Position numbers and translations under genes: made by a program
From: Bacilli bacterium
GTDB taxonomy: Bacteria > Bacillota_I > Bacilli_A > RF39 > UBA660
DNA length: 64,000 nt
Direction: 5' to 3'
Assembly (NCBI GenBank): GCA_017409785.1
Contig: JAFQSD010000002.1
Location: 687,734 to 751,733, forward strand
Part shown: piece by piece, positions 1 through 8,600 of the stretch
How positions within the stretch are numbered: the stretch's first letter is position 1
How the letters are laid out: the number at the start of each line of letters is the position of its first letter
The notes under the pieces: generated by a model
The model's database searches: none
The model's input: the letters and a program-made list of their open reading frames with translations, nothing else
Told to the model about the DNA's origin: nothing

Positions 1-2
1 AC

Positions 3-284
3 TGTAATATATATCGATATAAACAACGTGAAGAAACAATGAAAAGACTTGAAGAAAGAAGAACTAAAAAGAATGTTGAAGAATACAGCGAAGCTGGTGC
101 AGCAATAAGTAGAAGTATGGCAAAAACAGATGATATTCCGTCACTAACAGAAGTAATCGATAGTATTCAAACAAAGGAAGAACTAGAACAATTGAGAAAA
201 CTAGTGCAAGTAACACTAGGTGCAAATAAAGCAGCATCAACAAGTCAAAATACGGATGCTAAAAGTTCAGGAGGGAAAAAGTAA
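3..284 (+). CDS. C-terminal end of an unknown protein (5' end outside the window)
   Basis: The frame is open from the first bases of the window, so the ATG at 39 is probably internal and the gene begins before position 1. The visible part is very charged (Glu/Lys/Arg-rich) and predicted helical, then ends in a Ser/Gly/Lys-rich tail. Its stop is one base before the next ATG, so the two genes are an operon. I do not recognise a family. It may belong with the type VII secretion-like locus downstream, but only position suggests that. Confidence 0.6.
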   Translation, partial: CNIYRYKQREETMKRLEERRTKKNVEEYSEAGAAISRSMAKTDDIPSLTEVIDSIQTKEELEQLRKLVQVTLGANKAASTSQNTDAKSSGGKK

Positions 285-285
285 T

Positions 286-660
286 ATGTTACAATCAACA
301 ACAATATTAGCAGAAACAGCAACAGTAGCAGGAGCTACAGGATTAACTGCAAAAACAGCAGTAAAATATGAAGTAGATGAAAAAGGAAACAAAACAGCAA
401 TTTTAGTTAACAAAAAAAGAGCAATAGTAGGAACAACTATAGGTTCTAGTGCAACAACAGCAACTTATGGTTTTCAACAACAAAGCTTAAATAATACACT
501 AAATAATGTTCATAACGCTCAAGCATACGTTGAATCATTAAGTGAAGATAGATTAGCTGAATTAGCAGAAATGCTTGATGCCAAAGGTGCAGAACTAGAA
601 TTAGTCGAACAAACAGCACTTGGAGAAATAGAAACAAAACAACCATATGTAAAAAAGTAA
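286..660 (+). CDS. Unknown small protein, 124 aa
   Basis: I chose ATG 286 because CAGGAGGG lies 12 bases upstream; the frame is open further up to 220, but that start overlaps the previous gene and has no ribosome site. The N-terminal half is rich in Ala/Thr/Gly, with hydrophobic patches (about residues 5-25 and 45-65). The C-terminal half is an acidic amphipathic helix (about 75-115) ending in a basic tail. It could be a small membrane-associated or secreted protein. No family is recognised. Confidence 0.65.
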   Translation: MLQSTTILAETATVAGATGLTAKTAVKYEVDEKGNKTAILVNKKRAIVGTTIGSSATTATYGFQQQSLNNTLNNVHNAQAYVESLSEDRLAELAEMLDAKGAELELVEQTALGEIETKQPYVKK

Positions 661-710
661 AATTTATGTGCAAAAGTACCGAAAATCAAGAGAAATAATG
701 ATAAAAACTA

Positions 711-739
711 TTGCAATTTAATACATTTTTTAGTATAAT
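711..739 (+). promoter_or_regulatory. Promoter of the rplM-rpsI operon
   Basis: TTGCAA (711-716), a 17-base spacer and TATAAT (734-739) make a near-consensus vegetative promoter. Transcription would start near 746 and run through the leader element before rplM. Confidence 0.75.
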
Positions 740-762
740 CATAATCGGTACATTCGAATATC

Positions 763-797
763 CCCACATAAATTAGACCGTGGGAAAGTCTGATTTA
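763..797 (+). promoter_or_regulatory. Candidate L13-type autoregulatory leader (H-type pseudoknot)
   Basis: A 10-bp stem pairs 769-778 with 788-797, with one U-G pair. Its loop carries GTGGG (780-784), which can pair with CCCAC (763-767) just upstream, giving an H-type pseudoknot immediately before the rplM ribosome site at 804-808. A structured leader before rplM is known in Firmicutes (L13 leader family), where the ribosomal protein is thought to regulate its own operon. The folding is by eye. Confidence 0.6.
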
Positions 798-815
798 AGT
801 AAAAGGAGAAAAAAT

Positions 816-1247
816 ATGACAAGTTATATGCAAAAAAAAGAAACTGTAGAACGTAAATGGTATGTAATCGATGCTGAAGGAAAATCTTTAGGTCGTGTTG
901 CTAGCTTAGCTGCTACATACTTACGTGGTAAACACAAACCAACTTATACTCCACATGTTGATTGCGGAGACAACATCATTATTGTTAATGCAGAAAAAGT
1001 TAATCTAACTGGAAACAAATTAGAAAACAAAATGTACTATGACCATTCTATGTATCAAGGTGGATTAAGAGAAAGAACTGCTAAAGTAATGAGAGAACAA
1101 TATCCAACTGAAATGATGGAAAGAGCTGTAAAAGGAATGCTTCCACATAACAGATTAGGAAGACAAATGTATAAGAAATTATTCGTATACGCTGGAAATG
1201 AACACAAACATGAAGCACAAAAACCAGAAGTGCTTGAAGTTAAGTAG
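816..1247 (+). CDS. rplM: 50S ribosomal protein L13
   Basis: This 143-residue protein matches L13 in length and in conserved segments: the [17 protein letters not shown] region near the N terminus, [11 protein letters not shown], the [11 protein letters not shown] stretch and the [10 protein letters not shown] loop. L13 binds 23S rRNA early in assembly of the large subunit. The frame is open from 780, but ATG 816 follows AAAAGGAG and gives the usual length. It lies 13 bases before rpsI, the standard rplM-rpsI pairing. Confidence 0.97.
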   Translation: MTSYMQKKETVERKWYVIDAEGKSLGRVASLAATYLRGKHKPTYTPHVDCGDNIIIVNAEKVNLTGNKLENKMYYDHSMYQGGLRERTAKVMREQYPTEMMERAVKGMLPHNRLGRQMYKKLFVYAGNEHKHEAQKPEVLEVK

Positions 1248-1260
1248 GAGGGTTTAAGTT

Positions 1261-1686
1261 ATGGCAAAAGAAAAGAAAAATGTTTATACTGGAACTGGAC
1301 ATAGAAAAACTAGTGTAGCACGTGTTACATTAACTCCAGGAACAGGAAAAATTACTGTTAATGGTAAAGATGTTCATGACTACTTACCTTTCGAAGTATT
1401 AGTAATGGACTTATGTCAACCACTTGATGTTACAAACACAAGAGAAATGTTTGACGTAGATGCACAAGTAAGCGGTGGAGGATTCTCTGGACAAACTGGA
1501 GCTATCCGTCACGGAATTACAAAAGCATTATTAGACTATGATAAAACAACACCAGCTGATTCAGAAAATAGTTTCAGAAAAACATTAAAAGTTGCTGGAT
1601 TCATCACAAGAGATTCTCGTAAGAAAGAACGTAAGAAACCAGGACTTAAAAAAGCACGTCGTGCACCACAATTCTCAAAACGTTAA
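1261..1686 (+). CDS. rpsI: 30S ribosomal protein S9
   Basis: This 141-residue S9 has the typical [12 protein letters not shown] start, the central [16 protein letters not shown] motif and the basic C-terminal tail ending in [11 protein letters not shown], which reaches the P-site tRNA in the small subunit. A TAGGAGGG ribosome site overlaps the rplM stop. It is slightly longer than the usual 130 residues. A terminator follows directly. Confidence 0.97.
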   Translation: MAKEKKNVYTGTGHRKTSVARVTLTPGTGKITVNGKDVHDYLPFEVLVMDLCQPLDVTNTREMFDVDAQVSGGGFSGQTGAIRHGITKALLDYDKTTPADSENSFRKTLKVAGFITRDSRKKERKKPGLKKARRAPQFSKR

Positions 1687-1700
1687 TTATACAGTTTACA

Positions 1701-1726
1701 AAAGCTTGGAAAAACCAAGCTTTTTT
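1701..1726 (+). terminator. Terminator of rplM-rpsI
   Basis: A 9-bp stem (1701-1709 with 1715-1723) and a five-A loop are followed by a run of T. Confidence 0.85.
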
Positions 1727-1804
1727 GCTGTCTAAATTTACATATTAAATTATTTTTATCATAGTCATATTAAACCTATATGCTATAATTAAAATGGTGA
1801 TAAT

Positions 1805-2539
1805 ATGAAAAAGAAACTTCCAATTATCTTACTAATATTACTATTAATAATAATTGTGTTATTTGTAAGTCAAATCCTAAAGAAAGAATACGTTATAGAC
1901 TACAATAAAAACTATATACAAAATTATATAACCGAAAATTATCAAGATTATAAACTAGTGAGTGTAAAGTACGAGTATTTAGATACATTCTGGAGTTCGT
2001 ATTATGATATTGAAGAAGATGATGTAAACAAAGAAATTATCTGTAATGCAACTTTACAAAATATGCAAACAGGAATGCATATTACAATACCATTCCATCA
2101 CAATAAAAACAGCGTATTTACAGATACCCAATATGGTAGAAAAAATATAAAGAATATAGTTAAAGAGTATGAAAAGTATTGGGAATCAATTGATAAAATA
2201 AAAAGCAATTATAACACAGAAATAAAAATATCGAATGCACAAATAGAAGAGACAGATGGAAGTGACATTTATGAATTGTCTATTTACATAATCGATAATG
2301 TAAATGCAAAAGATATAATAACAAAAATAAACGATTTAAAAACACCAGTCGGAATAAGAAATGTTAATTATGTTGTCACAAATGAATTAATATATGAAAA
2401 ATTAGATCCTTGGTTAGAACCAAACAAGTATCTATTAGTTCCAGATAATATGAAAAGTGTTGATAAAGAATCAAATTTCTCATTATATATAGACAACTAT
2501 GAAAATGGTAAATATAGATTTACTAACTATTATGCATAA
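1805..2539 (+). CDS. Unknown membrane-anchored protein, 244 aa
   Basis: A basic start (MKKKL) is followed by one very hydrophobic segment (about residues 5-24) and then a long hydrophilic domain, so it is probably an extracytoplasmic domain held by an N-terminal anchor. TGGTGATAAT precedes the ATG, and a TGnTATAAT-type -10 box lies at 1784-1789, so it has its own promoter; a terminator follows. It lies at the edge of the type VII-like cluster, but I see no EssA, EssB or EsaA signature. Confidence 0.7.
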   Translation: MKKKLPIILLILLLIIIVLFVSQILKKEYVIDYNKNYIQNYITENYQDYKLVSVKYEYLDTFWSSYYDIEEDDVNKEIICNATLQNMQTGMHITIPFHHNKNSVFTDTQYGRKNIKNIVKEYEKYWESIDKIKSNYNTEIKISNAQIEETDGSDIYELSIYIIDNVNAKDIITKINDLKTPVGIRNVNYVVTNELIYEKLDPWLEPNKYLLVPDNMKSVDKESNFSLYIDNYENGKYRFTNYYA

Positions 2540-2563
2540 AACTCGAATTTTTCGAGTTTTTTA
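2540..2563 (+). terminator. Terminator
   Basis: AACTCGAA/TTCGAGTT hairpin with a three-base loop followed by a T run. Confidence 0.8.
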
Positions 2564-2633
2564 TTTTTTCTAATATTGAAAAAAACACTAAAACTTGTTA
2601 TTATATAAAGCAAAAATTACAGGTGACATAGTG

Positions 2634-4406
2634 ATGGAAAAATTTGAAGTATTAGGTTATTTAAAACTAATGAAAGACTATTTTGCTTTGAGAAAAACAC
2701 CGTCTCTAACAAGGATAAAAGACTTTTTTAGAGAGTTTTATCATGTTGATAACATGCCTGAAAACTTCTATGAGATGTTTCTTCAAAAATTAAAATCAAA
2801 ACAAGTACTATTAAGTGTTATTAATCAAGATATATATCAACTAATAAGCTATCTAAAGTATAATTCAGAAGAAACAGAAGAGATTAAAGATTATTTAACA
2901 CCACAAGATTATTTTTCAATATCAAAAAAACATATTAAAAAATTAGAACAATTACTTCAAAATATGCCTAAAGACGAAAATGAACTTTCGTCAATTATAT
3001 CTGAAGACTTAATATGGAAATTAAGAAGAAGACCAATACAAACTAATGAAGAATATCATGAACTTGCTTATAAACTCTACCAAGTATTTGGATTTGATAA
3101 TGCAAGTGAACTAATATTTAATAAATATGGGGCACTCAACTATGAGCAACTTCATTTCTTAATAAAGAACTTAGAACCTAAACATTATTCACCAGAAGAA
3201 AGAGAAAGAGTAAATCGATACTTATTTGGAGACAAAAAAAGTTATAACATTCCAATTAGACAAATGTTAAACGGAAGAATATTACCATTATTTTTAAACT
3301 TTGATTATTTTTATAATAATAATCAATACTTCGTTGAAAAATTAGGTAGAAAACTACCACTAGATAAATTACGTCTTCTCCTTGAAGAAAGATATCTAAC
3401 ATCAGAACCAACTACACCAGAAATAACTGCTGAATTAAGAGAAGATATGCTATCTTCTTACTATCATAAATATACAGAAACAGACACAAAACCAGATATA
3501 GTTATAGATAAAAATATTAGTTTATATACAGAAAAATTAAGAAATAAATATGCTTCGTCCATTCCACAAATAACCATACAAACAGATGATGAAGAAATAA
3601 AACCAGAACTATTAAATTTAAGTGACCCAAGAAATTTGACTCACGGATATCGCTCAGGTAATTGCTTTAGAGTAAATGGAGATGCAGCTATACTATTTTC
3701 TAAATTTCTAGAAAGCGAGCACATGAGAATACTAAGTTTTTCAACAGAAGAATACAAAGATTACGCAATGGTATTACTGATGAGAAATGGTAATGTTTTA
3801 ATAGCTCAAGGAATAGAAACTAGTAAGTGGGTTCCACCAGAATTAAAAGGAAAAAGATTATATGATCTAACTCGTAACACACTAAAACAAGTAATGAATT
3901 ATATGAACTCATGTGGTGATGAAGTAGTAGGAACAATAATTGGCGCTACAAATGAAAATGTAACTTCCTATAACAATAATATATTACCGTTTATAGTATC
4001 ACCAAACATAGAAAATAGTAGTAACTATTACAATGGAGTATCAACTTATCAATGTTTATTAGATTTAGCCCCATCAAAAACAATTCATGATATGAAAGCC
4101 TATATACCTGAAAAAAGATACTATGATCAAAGAGAAGCAATTTTATCTAGAAAGAATAATTATCCAGTTCAAGATATAGAAAGAAGAATAATCTCATTAA
4201 GATATCAAAGAACACAAACACAAGAGGGATATACCTTTTATGAACAAATGCTTAATAAACATGAACAAGAAACAATTTGTAATAAAGACTGGTACATAAC
4301 ACTATTTACAGATGGAACAGTTGACTCATTCCTTTCTGATACAAAAGATCCACGTGCTAAAGAGGAGTATCAGACACAATTAGCAAAGGTTTATCAAAAA
4401 AAATAA
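2634..4406 (+). CDS. Unknown 590-aa protein with a conserved-looking GYRSGNCFR region
   Basis: ATG 2634 follows AGGTGA at the right distance; upstream in-frame starts lack a ribosome site. No signal peptide or membrane segment is seen. The N-terminal two thirds is helical and charged. Near residues 340-360 there is a GYRSGNCFRVNGDAA stretch, followed by beta-rich sequence with MRNGNVLIAQGIETSKWVPPE. The Cys/His/Asp content suggests a possible enzyme core, but I cannot name it. The C-terminal part contains a second charged helical region. Confidence 0.7.
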   Translation: MEKFEVLGYLKLMKDYFALRKTPSLTRIKDFFREFYHVDNMPENFYEMFLQKLKSKQVLLSVINQDIYQLISYLKYNSEETEEIKDYLTPQDYFSISKKHIKKLEQLLQNMPKDENELSSIISEDLIWKLRRRPIQTNEEYHELAYKLYQVFGFDNASELIFNKYGALNYEQLHFLIKNLEPKHYSPEERERVNRYLFGDKKSYNIPIRQMLNGRILPLFLNFDYFYNNNQYFVEKLGRKLPLDKLRLLLEERYLTSEPTTPEITAELREDMLSSYYHKYTETDTKPDIVIDKNISLYTEKLRNKYASSIPQITIQTDDEEIKPELLNLSDPRNLTHGYRSGNCFRVNGDAAILFSKFLESEHMRILSFSTEEYKDYAMVLLMRNGNVLIAQGIETSKWVPPELKGKRLYDLTRNTLKQVMNYMNSCGDEVVGTIIGATNENVTSYNNNILPFIVSPNIENSSNYYNGVSTYQCLLDLAPSKTIHDMKAYIPEKRYYDQREAILSRKNNYPVQDIERRIISLRYQRTQTQEGYTFYEQMLNKHEQETICNKDWYITLFTDGTVDSFLSDTKDPRAKEEYQTQLAKVYQKK

Positions 4407-4448
4407 AATAATATGTTATAATAAAAAACATAAAAGAGGAGGTTCATT

Positions 4449-5030
4449 ATGAAAATATTAAAAGATAATAAACTTTATATACAAAAAAACGATATGGCTT
4501 ATTTAAATAGTTCTGGATTAAGTATTCCAGCATCAATATTTCTAAAAGTATTTGGCCATGGAATTACTATTATAGATAATAGTAATAGATATGAATTTAT
4601 AGAATTTACGGATCCAAAAGAAATAGAATTCTTCCAAGGTCAAGACTGGATTGTAGATTACGATACAGTTAAAGATTTAACAGAAGAAGAAATTTTACAG
4701 TTAGGACAAGAAGTAGCGGCAGAAAAGAATCGTCGAGCAGATGAGTTTAACGCTAAACCAAAGAAATATAGACAAGAAAACTATGAAAGTGTAATTGCTG
4801 AACTTGATCTATTAGACTTTAAGATGTATTCATTAAGAGATATTATTATGTTTAAAAGAGGAGAATTAGATTTTCCTTTACCAGCAGGAGTAGAAAGACC
4901 AGCACAATCAATTATTGATGTAGAGGGAGAAGTTGTTAAAGAAGATTCTCAAGTAGAATCAATCCCAGCGTCTTCAAATGGAAAAAAGTCATTTTTTAAA
5001 TCAATCTTTAGAAGAAGAAATAATAAGTAA
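4449..5030 (+). CDS. Unknown cytoplasmic protein, 193 aa
   Basis: The gene has a strong AGAGGAGG ribosome site and a TATAAT box in the 42-base gap before it. The first 80 residues look like a small beta-rich fold, then a charged helix around residues 80-115, and finally a disordered acidic linker and a basic tail (SFFKSIFRRRNNK) that could contact membrane lipids. No family recognised. It sits upstream of essC in the same direction. Confidence 0.65.
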   Translation: MKILKDNKLYIQKNDMAYLNSSGLSIPASIFLKVFGHGITIIDNSNRYEFIEFTDPKEIEFFQGQDWIVDYDTVKDLTEEEILQLGQEVAAEKNRRADEFNAKPKKYRQENYESVIAELDLLDFKMYSLRDIIMFKRGELDFPLPAGVERPAQSIIDVEGEVVKEDSQVESIPASSNGKKSFFKSIFRRRNNK

Positions 5031-5059
5031 CAACTTTACACTGCCTCACAATAAAATAA

Positions 5060-5089
5060 TTGTATACTCTAGCAAATAAATGTTATACT
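5060..5089 (+). promoter_or_regulatory. Putative promoter
   Basis: TTGTAT (5060-5065) and TATACT (5084-5089) with an 18-base spacer and a TG just upstream of the -10 box. Confidence 0.5.
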
Positions 5090-5108
5090 GACTATAGTAG
5101 GTGATTAT

Positions 5109-5567
5109 ATGAAATTAAAAATATCAGTAACAAAAGAAGGCGGTTTAGAACTATACATCACAAGAAATGAAACTAATGACCGTATATATGTCATGCGTGA
5201 AAGATACCTATTTCTAAAAAAAGAATTACAACTATATGATGCTCATAAAAAATATATTGCTGAAATAGTAACACCATTATTTGGAGCAAAAAAATTAACG
5301 TTCAAAGAAAATGATAGAGTAATTGATGAACTTAATCTTATCTCCAAAAAGATTAAACGTGAGTATCAGTTGGAACAAAACAAATGGCGTATTGAGGTAG
5401 ATGTAACATTCACAGAATACAATATATGCGATGAAAATAATGAAATAATAGCAGAAGTAAAATTCAATTTGCCAGAAAGAACTTGGTTAATAGATGTTAA
5501 GAAAACAAAAGATGTAACGTTATTAATGCTTATGATATTATCAGTAGTTTCAATAAGTCAAAGTTAA
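5109..5567 (+). CDS. Small beta-rich protein, possibly LURP-one/tubby-like
   Basis: This 152-residue protein is dominated by short alternating beta segments: the MRERYLFLKKELQLYDAHKKYIAEI stretch in the first half, then later segments around DENNEIIAEVKF and RTWLIDV. That pattern resembles the LURP-one-related (YxjI) fold, in which a 12-stranded barrel surrounds a helix. The C terminus ends in a hydrophobic helix. The family call is tentative. A terminator separates it from essC. Confidence 0.5.
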   Translation: MKLKISVTKEGGLELYITRNETNDRIYVMRERYLFLKKELQLYDAHKKYIAEIVTPLFGAKKLTFKENDRVIDELNLISKKIKREYQLEQNKWRIEVDVTFTEYNICDENNEIIAEVKFNLPERTWLIDVKKTKDVTLLMLMILSVVSISQS

Positions 5568-5590
5568 AGTACTAGTAATAGTACTTTTTA
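5567..5590 (+). terminator. Terminator
   Basis: AAAGTACT/AGTACTTT stem with a six-base loop and T run, overlapping the stop of the preceding gene. Confidence 0.7.
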
Positions 5591-5613
5591 TTATGAGAAA
5601 AGAAAAATAAATA

Positions 5614-5642
5614 TTGTAAAAAAATAGAAAAAAAGATATAAT
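5614..5642 (+). promoter_or_regulatory. Promoter of the essC operon
   Basis: TTGTAA (5614-5619), 17 bases, TATAAT (5637-5642). It drives essC-esaB and the two small genes behind them. Confidence 0.7.
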
Positions 5643-5680
5643 TACATATAGAATAGGAATAATAACTGGGGTGATCTTAA

Positions 5681-8600
5681 GTGATCGTAAGATTGATTAA
5701 AAAAAGCAAAATTTATAATTTTACATTACCAACAAAAGTTGCTGGAAATTATTGGATCACAGACAACGATTATCTCGGTAATGTAAGAAACCTAATTAAC
5801 GTTGAAGAAGATAACGGTCAATGGAAAATAAAAAGTGACTTCGAAACTAAAATCATGAATGGAGATCACGAAATTGATTCGGCTATTCTTCAAGAATATA
5901 GCTTATATTTCTTAAAAATTAATACAGATAATGAATATGTTATTTTATATTGCTCACCAAGTACAGAAAAAACAACACTAAAATTACGTTTAAAAGCACA
6001 AGGTGAAATAATAATAGGTAATGATGCTAATGCACACATTAGTTATGCCTATCCTTTAGTATCGAAACAACAAGCTAGATTAATATACAATGGTGGTACA
6101 TGGGTTGTACAAGACCTAAATAGTAAATATGGTACCTATGTTAACAATGTAGCTGTAACAACTCAAACACTTGAATATGGAGATATAATTTTTATTATGG
6201 GATTAAAAATTATTGTAATGGACCAATCCCTAATTATTAATACAATAGGAAATTATATTAACTTTAATAGAGGTCTATTCGACATTGAAAGGCCATTAGT
6301 TCAAACACAAACACAAGAAGACAATCCTGATGAAGAAAGCATTGAATTCTTTAAAGAAGAAGATTATTTCTATCGTGCTCCTCGTTTCAAAACAAGAATT
6401 GAAGAGGTAAACATCGGAATTGACCCACCTCCAGGAAAAGAAGCAGAGGATAAAACGCCACTTATTTATACATTAGGGCCAATGATGACAATGGCAATGA
6501 TGTCACTATCAACAGGAATAAGTGCATTTATGAGCGTAATCAATGGTTCAGTTGATATCAAAGATGTTGCTTCAACATTATTAACATCTGGAGCCATGAT
6601 GTGTACTATGATTGTTTGGCCAATCATGTCACAAAACTATCAAAAACGTCAACGCAAAAAACGTGAAAAAGAACGTTTAAAGAAATATAATGAATACGTT
6701 GAACAAAAACGTGAAAAGATTCAAGCAGAAATGAAGATTCAACGTCAAATTTTAATTGACAACTATCTACCACTATCTGCTACAAAAGATATTATTTATG
6801 GTAAAAAGAGAAATTTATGGGAAAGAGAGATCGATCAAGAAGACTTCCTAGACTTAAGATTAGGTATCGGAACAACACCATTATTTGGTAACGTAAGTTT
6901 CCCAGAAGAAAGATTCTCTCTAGAAACAGATGAATTATTAAAAGAAGTATACAAATTAGGTGCAGAATCAAGAATGCTTGAAAACGTACCAGTATCATTA
7001 TCATTTGTTCAAAAAAATATTTCTGCAATTATTGGAACATCAGCTAATAAACGTCAATTCATTGATGGATTAGTTCTTCAAATGTTAGCATATCATAGTT
7101 ATGAAGACTTAAAGTTAGTTGTATTTACTAATGAAAAGAATGCTCCATATTGGGACTATTTAAAAGTATCTCCACACATTTGGAGTAATGATAAGAGTAC
7201 AAGATATTTTGCTACAAACTTAGATGAAGCAAAAGAAATATCTTTAACATTAGAAAAAGCTTTCCAAGCAAGAAAATTCAAAGATAATAATGGTAAGATG
7301 GAACAAAGTGCAGTTGATTATAAGCACTATCAACCATATTATGTAATATTTACTGATGACTATAAAGGAATCAGAGATATAGAAATTATTAAAGACGTTG
7401 CAGAATCAAACTTAAACTATGGATTTAGTTTAATCGTAGTAAGTCCAAGACTTATCAACATCCCTAATGAATGTAAAACTTTCATTAGTATCGGAGATAA
7501 AAAGTCAGGAGTATTCGAAAACGAACTTGTTTCAAATAAGCAAAAAGAATTCTTAGCAGATTTCGATCCAACATTAAATATGTATGAATGTTGTAAGATT
7601 CTAGCTAATATTCCAATTGATATAGCAAAAGAAAATCAATCATTACCAAATGCCCTTACATTCCTAGAAATGTATAACGTAGGTATGGTAGAACAATTAA
7701 ATATCTTAAATAGATGGAAACAAAATGATCCTACTAAGTCATTACAAGCCCCAGTTGGTGTAGATAAGACTAGAGAACTATTTAAGTTGGATTTACATGA
7801 AAAATTCCACGGACCACATGGTCTTATCGCTGGTATGACAGGTTCAGGTAAATCAGAATTTATCATTAGTTATATTATGTCCATGGCATTAAACTACCAC
7901 CCATACGAAGTATCATTCGTACTTATCGACTATAAAGGTGGAGGTTTAACAGGAGCCTTTGAAAACAGAGAAACAGGAATGAAACTTCCTCACTTAGCAG
8001 GAACAATTACCAACTTAGACACAAACGAAATGAACCGTTCCTTAGCATCAATTCAATCAGAACTTCGTAAACGTCAAAGAATGTTTAATGAAGCAAGAGA
8101 TAAATTAAATGAAAGTACAATCGATATTTACAAATATCAAGGTCTATATCGTAAAGGTTTAGTTGATAAACCAATTTCACATTTATTTATCATCAGTGAT
8201 GAGTTCGCCGAATTAAAGGCGCAAAGACCAGAATTCATGGAACAATTAATTTCAACTGCCCGTATCGGACGTTCCCTAGGAGTTCACTTAATCCTAGCAA
8301 CACAAAAACCAGCCGGAGTAGTTAATGAACAAATTTGGTCAAACTCAAAATTCCGTGTCTGCTTAAAAGTTCAAGATAAAGCAGATAGTAATGATATGAT
8401 TAGAGTTCCAGATGCTGCTAACTTAAAAGAAGCAGGACGCTTCTACCTACAAGTAGGTTATAATGAGTTATTCGCAATGGGACAAGCTGCTTGGGCAGGG
8501 GCCAAATACTACCCAACAGAAAAACGTAAAAAGAAAGTAGACCAATCTATCAATATCATTGATAATGTTGGTAACGTAATTAAAAATCTTGATACAAAAC

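Noticed and set aside
446..673. Minus-strand open frames opposite real genes (for example 446-673, 6792-7028, 8468-8698, 40189-40515)
   Set aside because: They lie wholly inside better-supported genes or overlap them, have no ribosome site, and their composition is that of antisense frames.
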